NCBI RefSeq assembly: GCF_023701485.1
Contig: NZ_JAMQBK010000002.1
Span: forward strand, 62,001 to 126,000
From: Aporhodopirellula aestuarii
GTDB taxonomy: Bacteria; Planctomycetota; Planctomycetia; Pirellulales; Pirellulaceae
Length of the DNA stretch: 64,000 nucleotides
Direction of reading: 5' to 3'
Position numbers and translations under genes: made by a program. The number at the start of each line of letters is the position of its first letter. The first letter of the stretch is position 1. The notes beneath the pieces are model-generated. The model did no database searches. It was not told the DNA's origin and was given only the letters and a program-made list of their open reading frames with translations. This document shows positions 1-7,710 of this stretch, piece after piece.

Positions 1-135
1 ATCTGAGAGCAGATCGACCTGTTGCCAAACCTTTCCGACTGGCCGTGGGTCTTCTCCTTCGGCAAAGAAGGGTTGCGTTTGTGCCATGCCGGTACTCAGC
101 ATGCAGGTGAATATCAAAAGTGACATGAACTTCAT
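1..135 (-). CDS. Secreted protein, N-terminal fragment (possible GH16-type glycoside hydrolase)
   Basis: Only the first 45 residues lie in the window; the gene continues past position 1. Translation from the ATG at 135 gives MKFMSLLIFTCMLSTGMAQT, a typical signal peptide with probable cleavage after GMA, so the protein is exported. The following stretch, with VGKVWQQVDLLSD, resembles the beginning of GH16 agarases and laminarinases, where a Trp-rich stretch leads into an LSDEF motif, but the fragment is too short to prove it. It lies 73 bases downstream of the GH50 gene on the same strand, so it is probably co-transcribed with it. The secreted nature is well supported; the family is a guess from a short motif plus context. 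Confidence 0.6.
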   Translation of the reverse strand, partial: MKFMSLLIFTCMLSTGMAQTQPFFAEGEDPRPVGKVWQQVDLLSD

Positions 136-208
136 GGTTTTCCTTCAGGCAGTTGTGTTACGGTTGTTGCGAGCGGCTGCGGGGCGGAACGACGTTCGCG
201 ACATTGGC

Positions 209-2299
209 TCATTCACTCGCAGCTCGATACTGATACATCTCGTCGCCGATCTCTCGCGCCGCGTTCACGGTTTCGACATATGGCGTGTCGCAGTTGTCGA
301 CAAAGCCGACTTGATAGTTCTCTCCGTCGCCACGTCCCGCTGTCGGCTCGGACGTGTACTGAAACCAATGCGTGCCAACGACTCGCGGGTTTGCGAGGGC
401 GCTGTGCAGGAAGTTCTTGTAACACTCGGCGCGATGCTTCTGATCCTTTGCCGGCACTTTCGTCGGATGAAACATTCCTCGATCAAGAGCACCAAAGTGG
501 AATTCACCGATGATGATCGGTTTGTCTTCACCGGCGGGCAATTTGAGATCCGCGACGCTGTAGCGATACTGGTTGAAACTGACCACGTCACAGTATTTCG
601 CCGCCGCTCGCAACGCGACCTCGGAATCCCAAATGAAACGACATCCCAAATACAACTGGTCCGGTGCCGCTTTGGCGAGTTCCGCTTTGACGGTACCAAA
701 ATAGGTTTCAGCGAATTTGACTGAGAAAGCACGCAAATCGGCTGCTGCCTTCTTCACATCAGGAGGCTGTGTTTCGGCGGCAAGATCGTCCCAAGTTGCA
801 TGGCTGGTTCCCCAAGCCTCGTTCAATGTGGCGATGTTTTCGTATTTGGCTTGAAGGTCGCTGAGAAATACCTGCTTGGCGACTTGCTCGGGTGGACACG
901 CCAACGTCCACAATGCTAGTGATTCGTTCCCGCCCCAATAAAGTTCGTTGTCGACATAGAAGCCGATGCACCAAGGGTCGCCCAACGATTCATGACAGGT
1001 CTCAATCCCCTCGACGACCGCGTCGCGAAATTGCGGATCAAACACATCGACGAACGTAGTCCAGCGTTTCTCGGCTCCCTGTAACGTCGGACAATCTTCG
1101 GCCCGAAAGAACGCCACATAGGGCGTCTTGCGTTGCAAGTAAACGTCCGGGTCGCACCACGACGCGAGCGTGTTCATGCCCCAACTTCGCAGCCGCTGGT
1201 GAGCGACGGTCGCGAACTCGTCCGCCCAATCCTCACCATACTTTCGATACAAGTTCGCAGCGTAGAAATTGTATGTTTCGAATGGGATACGACTGGCGTA
1301 GAAACCAAACGCCCACGTGCTGCGAGAATAAAACTTCCCCAATGGTTCCGCTTTGGTCGGCAAGTTACGAAAGTAGCTTTCGCGATGCTCGGTTCCCGTC
1401 CCGCCAAATCGTGTGGAAACCGAATCGATGCCGTGCGACCAAAATCGACAACCGTCTGGATCAATGAACCACCATTTTCCATCATGTTTTTCAACCCGGA
1501 AAAACTTAGCCGGATCACGTTTGGGGCCGTCTTTCCATCCGCCAAAACGATTGAACGAGGCCGGTCGCTGGTCTTCCGCGAGAGCGGCCAGTTCTTTTTC
1601 ACGGTTCTCGCGCAATTGTTCATCGGAATGAATTTTCCCTGGCCAATCGGCATGAATGAATTGCCCGTACTCGTCGATGAACGGTAGAAACGTATCGGGA
1701 TCTAGAACTTGGACTCGTTTCTCGAAACGCACGTTGTCGATCGTGAATTGATGATCCGAATTCGGTGTGCGAAGAAACAAAATCACCTCTTGGATCTTTG
1801 CCGGATCGATCGCTTGTTGGCCAGGTGCCGCGTGCATGCCTTCGAGCTTCAGCGGACTCGAAAACTGCCATGGGGTATCCGAAAGGTTTGCGGACACCAC
1901 TCGTGATTCACCGGGTTTGACAAACGTCATCACCGTGACACTCTTGTTCTGGCCATCCCCTCCTGGATTGTCGATCCGCAGTCCGAGCTCGAAGGCGCTG
2001 TCGCCAGTATTCACGAGATCCAGCGCAAGACGCTGGAACGGTGAACCGTCCCAAAACCCTTCGGTGGGCTTGAGTGTGATTCCCGGCCAATCGATTTCGT
2101 GTCCGGTTTGAAGCAGCAGTGCGGAGCCCGAGTCATTGGCAACTCGACTCAGTCGAATGTCACGCGATTCAACGCGTGCAATTTGGCTGTCATCGTCAAA
2201 ATGAAAGAGCACCAAACTGTCTGTAGCTTGTTCCGCCTTGGCACCGGATGACAACACCCCCAGGACGAGACAAATGGCCGCGAGACTGCGCAGGTTCAA
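209..2299 (-). CDS. Secreted GH50-type beta-agarase
   Basis: Probably an exolytic beta-agarase that cuts beta-1,4 bonds in agarose to release neoagarobiose outside the cytoplasm. After a signal peptide (MNLRSLAAICLVLG.. to AKA) comes a beta-rich N-terminal domain of about 170 residues ending in FTIDNVRF, like the carbohydrate-binding-like domain of GH50 enzymes. The catalytic barrel opens with KWWFIDPDGCRFWSHGID, a GH50 hallmark. The likely acid/base Glu is in FYVDNELYWG and the nucleophile in IIIGEFHFG, the clan GH-A pattern. I chose the TTG at 2299 because it starts exactly at the signal peptide. The frame is open to 2527, with an ATG at 2434 that would add an Arg-rich 45-residue leader. 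Neighbouring GH117 and anhydrogalactose genes support agar as substrate. Another clan GH-A specificity is the main alternative. Confidence 0.75.
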   Translation of the reverse strand: MNLRSLAAICLVLGVLSSGAKAEQATDSLVLFHFDDDSQIARVESRDIRLSRVANDSGSALLLQTGHEIDWPGITLKPTEGFWDGSPFQRLALDLVNTGDSAFELGLRIDNPGGDGQNKSVTVMTFVKPGESRVVSANLSDTPWQFSSPLKLEGMHAAPGQQAIDPAKIQEVILFLRTPNSDHQFTIDNVRFEKRVQVLDPDTFLPFIDEYGQFIHADWPGKIHSDEQLRENREKELAALAEDQRPASFNRFGGWKDGPKRDPAKFFRVEKHDGKWWFIDPDGCRFWSHGIDSVSTRFGGTGTEHRESYFRNLPTKAEPLGKFYSRSTWAFGFYASRIPFETYNFYAANLYRKYGEDWADEFATVAHQRLRSWGMNTLASWCDPDVYLQRKTPYVAFFRAEDCPTLQGAEKRWTTFVDVFDPQFRDAVVEGIETCHESLGDPWCIGFYVDNELYWGGNESLALWTLACPPEQVAKQVFLSDLQAKYENIATLNEAWGTSHATWDDLAAETQPPDVKKAAADLRAFSVKFAETYFGTVKAELAKAAPDQLYLGCRFIWDSEVALRAAAKYCDVVSFNQYRYSVADLKLPAGEDKPIIIGEFHFGALDRGMFHPTKVPAKDQKHRAECYKNFLHSALANPRVVGTHWFQYTSEPTAGRGDGENYQVGFVDNCDTPYVETVNAAREIGDEMYQYRAASE

Positions 2300-2526
2300 T
2301 CGTCGACAACCACGTGAACAACTTGCTAGCGAACCTTCGCTAACAGGAACATCGGCTGACCTCCGATGCGTGTGACTCTGACAGATGCGCTCGCGACGCA
2401 GGGACAGCCGGATAGCGGGTAATGAGAGTCTCATTCTGTCTCGGAAGGATCGTGGGGAGGAATCGGCGGGTCTGTTCGTGTCCCGGCTCGCTTGCCAGCC
2501 CGCACGCTCACGCCGCCAGACTGTCA

Positions 2527-2538
2527 ATTGTTAACAAT
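2527..2538. promoter_or_regulatory. 12-bp palindrome, candidate operator
   Basis: ATTGTTAACAAT is a perfect 12-base palindrome upstream of the GH50 gene. Ten of its bases (ATTGTTAACA) recur on the opposite strand at 4679-4688, in the eda/gntR divergent promoter. Two copies in two promoter regions of the same pathway suggest a shared regulator. The regulator is not known. Confidence 0.4.
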
Positions 2539-2594
2539 CTAGCCAGTGCGATCCGGAAGTCAACAGCTTGATGGCGTTTTCGGTGCACCCCCAT

Positions 2595-2611
2595 GCGTTA
2601 CGTCGTAACGC
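2595..2611. promoter_or_regulatory. 17-bp inverted repeat, candidate operator
   Basis: GCGTTACGTCGTAACGC has seven-base perfect arms (GCGTTAC/GTAACGC) around a three-base centre. It lies between kdgK and the GH50 gene. It has no T-run, so it is more likely a protein-binding site than a terminator. Confidence 0.35.
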
Positions 2612-2792
2612 GATCACGATTCGGGAGAACTCCGCCACGGACAACCAAGTCGACTAAGCGACAAAACCTACTCACCGGCGAAGCCGGCGTTGGCGATGAT
2701 CGCATCACTGGCGACGAGATGGCTTGGCCTTCATCCCTCCGCGACTTACCGTCGCATTGAAAAGGAATGTCGGTGTCTCGGCGAGGTGCGAC

Positions 2793-3899
2793 TCAGCGAA
2801 CCACGCGTGCCCCACCACCCGACATCACTTTTTCGACTTCCTGAACCGTCACCATCGTGGTGTCACCGGGGGTTGTCATGGCGAGGGCCCCGTGCGCGGC
2901 GCCATAGTTGACCGCTCGCTCGGGATCTCCAGAGGTGAGAAAGCCATAGATCAAACCGCTGGCGAAGCTATCTCCGCCGCCGACACGATCGAGAATTTCT
3001 AATTTGGGAAACGCTTGAGATTCATAGAAATTGCCATCGCACCAAACGACCGCGCTCCAGTCATTGACGGTCGCCGAATGGACTTCGCGAAGCGTTGTTC
3101 CGGTGGCCATGAAGTTTGGAAACTCCTTCACCGCTCTTTCGATCATCTGTTTGAATTTTTCGACGTCGATGTTGGAGATGTTTTCGTCAACGCCTTCGAC
3201 TTCAAGCCCAAGACACGCGGTGAAATCTTCTTCGTTTCCGATCATCACATCGACCGACTTAGCGATTTCGCGATTGACCTGTTGCGCCTTTTCATGTCCG
3301 CCGATTCCTTTCCAAAGTGAAGGCCGATAGTTCAGATCATAGCTGACGATCGTTCCGTGCTTCCGCGCGCACTCGACTGCCTCAATGACCACATCCGGTG
3401 TGCTGTCACTCAGTGCCGCATAGATGCCACCGGTATGGAACCACCGAACGCCGAGCGTCCCAAAAAGATGTTCCCAATCGATGTCACCCGGCTTGAGTTG
3501 GCTCGCCGCGGTCAACCCGCGATCGGGGCAGCCTACCGCGCCGCGGATGCCAAACCCGCGTTCGGTAAAGTTCAACCCGTTGCGAATGGTACGACCGAGA
3601 CCGTCGTAGGGCATCCATTTGACAAAGCTCATGTCGACGCCACCTTGCAGAATCAGATCTTCGGCTAGCCGTCCGATTTCATTGTCGGCGAATGCACTCA
3701 CGAGCGCCGTTCGCATTCCAAAACAACGCCTCAACCCTCGAGCCACGTTGTACTCGCCGCCGCCTTCCCACACCTTGAACTCTCGCGCGGTGCGAATGCG
3801 GGTTTCCCCCGGGTCCAGCCGAATCATGACCTCCCCGAGTGATACCAGATCAAAACGACAGTCGGCGGCAGGTTTGATGTTGAGTTTATTGTTCGACAT
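2793..3899 (-). CDS. kdgK: 2-keto-3-deoxygluconate kinase (PfkB family)
   Basis: Phosphorylates 2-keto-3-deoxygluconate (KDG) to KDPG in the cytoplasm. The 368 residues fit a PfkB/ribokinase-family sugar kinase. The N-terminal LVSLGEVMIRLDPGE and the glycine-rich WEGGGEYNVARGL form the substrate site. SYDLNYRPSLW is typical of KDG kinases. The C-terminal ATP and catalytic signature DRVGGGDSFASGLI carries the base Asp. A short leader of about 15 residues precedes the fold. It lies 85 bases downstream of eda on the same strand, so the pair supplies the last two steps of the anhydrogalactose route. A related 2-keto-3-deoxygalactonate kinase is possible, but the paired aldolase is KDPG-type. Confidence 0.85.
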   Translation of the reverse strand: MSNNKLNIKPAADCRFDLVSLGEVMIRLDPGETRIRTAREFKVWEGGGEYNVARGLRRCFGMRTALVSAFADNEIGRLAEDLILQGGVDMSFVKWMPYDGLGRTIRNGLNFTERGFGIRGAVGCPDRGLTAASQLKPGDIDWEHLFGTLGVRWFHTGGIYAALSDSTPDVVIEAVECARKHGTIVSYDLNYRPSLWKGIGGHEKAQQVNREIAKSVDVMIGNEEDFTACLGLEVEGVDENISNIDVEKFKQMIERAVKEFPNFMATGTTLREVHSATVNDWSAVVWCDGNFYESQAFPKLEILDRVGGGDSFASGLIYGFLTSGDPERAVNYGAAHGALAMTTPGDTTMVTVQEVEKVMSGGGARVVR

Positions 3900-3984
3900 G
3901 GAATTGGGTGCAAATCACGGGGCACAGTGGAGACAAGCTTACGATCTCTCGTCAGGAAAAGCCGAATTGAGGCAGCGGGTATCG

Positions 3985-4596
3985 TCAAATCGACGCCATC
4001 GCCTCGCGAGTGAGGCGGGCGATCTCGTCAAATTGTTTATTTCGGATGAGCTCTGGTTTTACCATCCAGCTGCCGCCACATGCGACGACCGAAGGAAGAG
4101 CGAGGTACTCGCTGAGATTGGCGGCGCTAATACCGCCGGTCGGAATGAACCGGATGCCCCCATAGGGCCCTTGGAGTGCCTTGAGCATTTTGACGCCGCC
4201 GATCTGTTCGGCAGGAAAGAATTTCACCACGCTCAGCCCAAACTCCAGGGCCGTTTCCAAATCCGTGGGGCTCGATACACCCGGAAAGATCGGCATCGAG
4301 TTATCGAGGCACCACTGGACGGTTTTCGGATTGAATCCGGGCGAGACGACGAACTTGGCTCCCACGTCGGCGACCTGCTTGGCTTGGTCGACGCTGTGAA
4401 CCGTGCCCGCACCCACCAAAAACCCATATTGCGAAGATAACTTGGAAATCGCCTCCAGCCCGGCCTCGGTGCGAAGCGTGATTTCAGCGATGGGTAGCCC
4501 CCCTTGGCTGAGCGCGTCGGCCAACGGCAGGGCGTCGTCGGCGCTGTCAATCGCAACGACGGGAACGATCCTCAGTTTCTCAATATTCTCAGTCAA
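3985..4596 (-). CDS. eda: KDPG / KHG aldolase
   Basis: Class I aldolase that splits 2-keto-3-deoxy-6-phosphogluconate into pyruvate and glyceraldehyde-3-phosphate. EITLRTEAG carries the catalytic Glu, VGAGTVHS is the family loop, and VVKFFPAEQIGG carries the Schiff-base Lys. PTGGIS binds phosphate. I chose the TTG at 4596 because GGAG lies seven bases upstream and the resulting 203 residues match the family. The longer frame to 4650 adds a Cys/Arg-rich stretch unlike any Eda and would run into the operator. It is the first gene of the leftward eda-kdgK unit, divergent from gntR. Confidence 0.88.
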   Translation of the reverse strand: MTENIEKLRIVPVVAIDSADDALPLADALSQGGLPIAEITLRTEAGLEAISKLSSQYGFLVGAGTVHSVDQAKQVADVGAKFVVSPGFNPKTVQWCLDNSMPIFPGVSSPTDLETALEFGLSVVKFFPAEQIGGVKMLKALQGPYGGIRFIPTGGISAANLSEYLALPSVVACGGSWMVKPELIRNKQFDEIARLTREAMASI

Positions 4597-4650
4597 TGCA
4601 TCTCTCCAGGGGGTAAAAGCTCGGCACGAGAAACTTCTACAAGCAATCAC

Positions 4651-4661
4651 TTGTATTACGA
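4651..4661. promoter_or_regulatory. Candidate FadR-type GntR operator
   Basis: TTGTATTACGA fits the TNGTNNNACNA pattern bound by FadR-subfamily GntR repressors. It lies in the 112-base divergent region between eda and gntR. This suggests autoregulation and simultaneous control of both arms of the locus by the adjacent GntR protein. Binding itself is inferred. Confidence 0.5.
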
Positions 4662-4678
4662 AACCCGATACCGTACAA

Positions 4679-4688
4679 TGTTAACAAT
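4679..4688. promoter_or_regulatory. Second copy of the ATTGTTAACA motif
   Basis: TGTTAACAAT on this strand is ATTGTTAACA on the other, matching ten bases of the palindrome at 2527-2538. It sits 20 bases upstream of the gntR start. The core TGTTAACA is palindromic. Confidence 0.35.
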
Positions 4689-4708
4689 TAACACCAAGCA
4701 TCCGATAG

Positions 4709-5341
4709 ATGCCTTTTCAAATATACAGTGATCGTTTGATGCGTATGCAACCCAAGACCGTTCGAGAGCAGGTCACCAATCAAATTCGCGACGATCTTCT
4801 CTCGGGCCGCTTCGAAGCGGGCTCGATGCTACGCGAAATCGAATTGGCCAGCCGTTTTGGAGTCAGTCGGGGGCCAGTCCGTGACGCATTCATTCAACTC
4901 TCCAACGAGGGCTACCTCGCCTATCAGGCCAACCGTGGGGTGACGGTGCGTCGGCCGCCGAATCCGGACGATCGACGATTCATCACTTCGGTTCGCAAGC
5001 AGATTGAAACCCATGTGATCCTCAAAGGCACGCCGCATCTGACCGACAATTCACTCAAGAACGTCGAATCCGCTTTAGACCGATTAAAGGTGGCGTGCGA
5101 CGAAGGGAAAGCAACAACCATCGCGCTGCGTGACGTTGAATTTCACGAATCCATTCTCGTCGCCTGTGGTGGCGATGACATGTTGGGTGCGTGGCGACAA
5201 CTCTGTTCACGCATGTTGCTCACCTACACACGGCACCAAGACTACGCTCACACCTATCGAGAGCACTTTGAGATTTTCACACCGCTTTCCAACAAAGACG
5301 CGCAATCGACCGTTGAGGCGATCGTAGCCAACATTCAATAG
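4709..5341 (+). CDS. GntR-family (FadR/FCD) transcriptional regulator
   Basis: Predicted DNA-binding regulator of this catabolic locus. Residues about 17-85 form the winged helix: VREQVTNQIRDDLLSGRFEA, then the recognition region ELASRFGVSRGPVRDAFIQL. The C-terminal 120 residues are helical like an FCD ligand domain. Its histidines (EFHESIL, TRHQDYAHTYREHF) could hold a metal and bind an organic-acid effector. FadR-type regulators usually sense sugar acids, so KDG or anhydrogalactonate would be plausible effectors; this is inference. It is divergent from eda and first in the rightward gene series. ATGs at 4709, 4739 and 4745 are all possible, with no strong ribosome site to decide. Confidence 0.8.
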   Translation: MPFQIYSDRLMRMQPKTVREQVTNQIRDDLLSGRFEAGSMLREIELASRFGVSRGPVRDAFIQLSNEGYLAYQANRGVTVRRPPNPDDRRFITSVRKQIETHVILKGTPHLTDNSLKNVESALDRLKVACDEGKATTIALRDVEFHESILVACGGDDMLGAWRQLCSRMLLTYTRHQDYAHTYREHFEIFTPLSNKDAQSTVEAIVANIQ

Positions 5342-5391
5342 CTGCCCATCGCTCGCTTACCCTCCCCACGTTCTTCCACCGGATACGGTAC

Positions 5392-6507
5392 ATGTTCATT
5401 GGTATTGCCGCCGCTCTCGTCGCAGGGACCATGCTCGGCCTATACGCTCTTCCCGGCAAATACACCAGCGATTTTGAGGAGGAGAATAAATGGAGTTTAT
5501 TCTTCGTGCTGACCATGTTTGTCGTGCCCTTGGTCGCCACGTTCTCATTGCTCAAAGGCGTCGGTTCGATCTATTCCGGCATCGAAACGAACATCTTGTT
5601 GACCATGATCATCTCCAGCTTCTTGTGGGGCGTCGGCGTGATGATGTGGGGCAAAGCGATTGATCACATCGGATTGTCCTTGGGCTTTTCATTGTTTATC
5701 GGCACGGTGATTTTGGTCGGCAGCATCCTGCCGCTTGGGATTGCGATTTCAAAAGGTCAGTCGCTTCCTTCGACTCCCGCCTTGGTCGCCATCCTGTCGG
5801 GAATCGCGATCGTGTTGCTCGGAGTGCTTTCCAACGGCAAAGCTGGTTTGACTCGTGAAGCGGACGAAGCGGCAATGAAATCGGATGAGGGACCTGAGTC
5901 CAGCCTCGACGCATCGGCCAAAACAAAGTCATACGCATTGGGTATTACGATTGCGGTCGTCGGTGGACTGCTGGCAACCGGATTCAACGTGGCATTCACG
6001 TATGGCGCCGGACCACTCGGTGATGCGGTCACCGCCAACGGTAACCCGGGATGGATGACAGCGATGGCCGTCATGCTGCCGGTCTTTCTCAGTGGCGGTG
6101 TGGTGATGACGTTTTACTTCTTGTATCAGCTGTCACAAAAGAAGTCCTGGGGCAAATTCAAAACGCCCGCCTTTGGGAAGAACTTTGTCTTGATATTCAT
6201 CATGGCATTCTTTCACTACGCGGCTTCGGCGATGTACGCGTTTGCCGCCGATAAGCTAGGCGCCAATGGCCCCGTCGTCGTCTACGCAATCTTCAACACG
6301 ACTTGCCTTGTCGTTGCCGTTCTCAGCGGGATTTTGACCGGCGAATGGACCAAAGCTTCCCCCGGTGCACGACGCTGGTTATACACCGGACTGGTCTGCA
6401 TGGTCGCTGGCGTATTGGTACTCGCATTTGGGCAAACACTCGACCAAGCACCACCGACCGAGGCGGTCGCAGACTTGGTGTCCGTCCTCAAACCGGCGGG
6501 AGTCTGA
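5392..6507 (+). CDS. RhaT-family sugar/proton symporter
   Basis: Inner-membrane carrier of the drug/metabolite transporter superfamily, most like the L-rhamnose/H+ symporter RhaT. The 371 residues contain about ten hydrophobic helices, starting with MFIGIAAALVAGTMLGLYAL. SSFLWGVGVMMWGKAIDHIG and LGLSLG-like stretches recall RhaT. A charged cytoplasmic loop around residues 155-180 splits the protein into two five-helix halves. Embedded between the regulator and AHG enzymes, it most likely imports a deoxy- or anhydro-sugar such as 3,6-anhydro-L-galactose. That substrate is an inference from context. Confidence 0.72.
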   Translation: MFIGIAAALVAGTMLGLYALPGKYTSDFEEENKWSLFFVLTMFVVPLVATFSLLKGVGSIYSGIETNILLTMIISSFLWGVGVMMWGKAIDHIGLSLGFSLFIGTVILVGSILPLGIAISKGQSLPSTPALVAILSGIAIVLLGVLSNGKAGLTREADEAAMKSDEGPESSLDASAKTKSYALGITIAVVGGLLATGFNVAFTYGAGPLGDAVTANGNPGWMTAMAVMLPVFLSGGVVMTFYFLYQLSQKKSWGKFKTPAFGKNFVLIFIMAFFHYAASAMYAFAADKLGANGPVVVYAIFNTTCLVVAVLSGILTGEWTKASPGARRWLYTGLVCMVAGVLVLAFGQTLDQAPPTEAVADLVSVLKPAGV

Positions 6508-6663
6508 CACCCGGCCTCAACCTGATGAACCGGTCGACAGCATTCAGAGTCGACCGAACCAAACATTGACGCATTCGGCTGTCGCCGCGAACTGATACGG
6601 TTCCCGGCGACAGAAAACACACACCATACCCACTCACTCTCCCATCTCCCCATCCGATTCTCG

Positions 6664-7677
6664 ATGAAATCAGCACAATACAAAGGCAACCGCACGGTCG
6701 ACGTAGGCACGAGCGAAGCGATCTCTCCGGGACCGGGTGAAGCCCGTTTGGAAGTCGCCTACTGCGGTATCTGCGGAACCGACATACACATTTTTCACGG
6801 TGCGATGGACCAGCGGGTTCACATGCCACAAATCATCGGCCATGAAGCCTCCGCTGTGGTTGCGGAAGTCGGTGAAGGGGTAACGAACGTGACCGTGGGC
6901 GACCGCGTTGCCGTTCGCCCCTTGTTCTTTGGCGAACCCTCACGTTTTGACAACGGATTCGCTCATGTCGGCAAGAATCTCAAATTCATCGGCATCGACA
7001 TGCCCGGCGGAATGCAATCCTCATGGACCGTTCCCTCCTACACATTGCACCATTTACCCGAATCGATGGACCTGCAGCACGGTGCGATGATCGAACCGGC
7101 GGCGGTGGCCTGTCACGACGTACGGCTCGGTGAAGTGACCGCGGGAGAGACTTGCGTCGTGATCGGGGGCGGCCCGATCGGATTGTTAATCGCATTGGTG
7201 GCGATGGAAAAGGGTGCCAAGGTGATTCTTTCGGAAGTAAACCAAACCCGTTTGGACTTGGCTGCGTCTCTCGGTATCCAGGGCGTCAACCCGGCCAAGG
7301 AAAATCTGCCCGAGGCCGTACGCAAACTAACCGATGGCAAGATGGCCGATTGTGTTTTTGAAGTATCCGGCTCGGCACCCGGTGTCGAAGTCATGACCGA
7401 ACTTCCGAATGTCCGTGGCCGGATCGTGATGGTGGCAATCCATCCTCAACCCAAGCCGGTCAATCTGTTCAAGTTCTTCTGGTCGGAAATCAAGATGATT
7501 GGGGCTCGACTTTACGAAGAGCAAGATTTCGACGAAGCGATCCAATTGGCCGCCACCGGCAAATTGCACTTAGACAAACTGATCACCAAGGTCAGCCCGC
7601 TCGACCAAGTCCAAGAGGTCTTCGAATCGATCGATGCCAACCCCGACGGCATCAAGTATTTGATCCAGTGCAGCTAA
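6664..7677 (+). CDS. Zinc-type alcohol dehydrogenase, candidate 2-keto-3-deoxy-L-galactonate 5-dehydrogenase
   Basis: Medium-chain dehydrogenase/reductase of 337 residues. The catalytic-zinc ligands are in AYCGICGTDIH and IIGHEASA, and EPAAVACH lies near the second sphere. The NAD(P) Rossmann motif is VVIGGGPIGLL. The four-Cys structural-zinc lobe that normally follows GDRVAVRP is absent; FFGEPSRFDNGF takes its place. In agar degraders an enzyme of this class oxidises C5 of 2-keto-3-deoxy-L-galactonate to the 2,5-diketo compound, and an SDR then reduces it to KDG. The SDR is the next gene, 33 bases downstream. Other polyol or sugar-acid dehydrogenases cannot be excluded by sequence alone. Confidence 0.72.
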   Translation: MKSAQYKGNRTVDVGTSEAISPGPGEARLEVAYCGICGTDIHIFHGAMDQRVHMPQIIGHEASAVVAEVGEGVTNVTVGDRVAVRPLFFGEPSRFDNGFAHVGKNLKFIGIDMPGGMQSSWTVPSYTLHHLPESMDLQHGAMIEPAAVACHDVRLGEVTAGETCVVIGGGPIGLLIALVAMEKGAKVILSEVNQTRLDLAASLGIQGVNPAKENLPEAVRKLTDGKMADCVFEVSGSAPGVEVMTELPNVRGRIVMVAIHPQPKPVNLFKFFWSEIKMIGARLYEEQDFDEAIQLAATGKLHLDKLITKVSPLDQVQEVFESIDANPDGIKYLIQCS

Positions 7678-7710
7678 ACCCTCTCACTCCCCACTGACAC
7701 ATTCTCTCAC

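Larger units (their letters stand above)
2300..2792. promoter_or_regulatory. Leader/promoter region of the GH50 gene with two palindromes
   Basis: About 490 bases between the likely GH50 start and the end of kdgK. No separate gene is convincing, although the GH50 frame is open up to 2527. Two palindromes stand out: ATTGTTAACAAT at 2527-2538 and GCGTTACGTCGTAACGC at 2595-2611. Their position upstream of a secreted hydrolase suggests operators. If GH50 really starts at 2434, most of this region is still upstream. Confidence 0.45.

Noticed and set aside
5392-6507. True L-rhamnose transporter belonging to a rhamnose pathway
   Set aside because: No rhamnose isomerase, rhamnulokinase or aldolase is present, and the surrounding enzymes match anhydrogalactose use.
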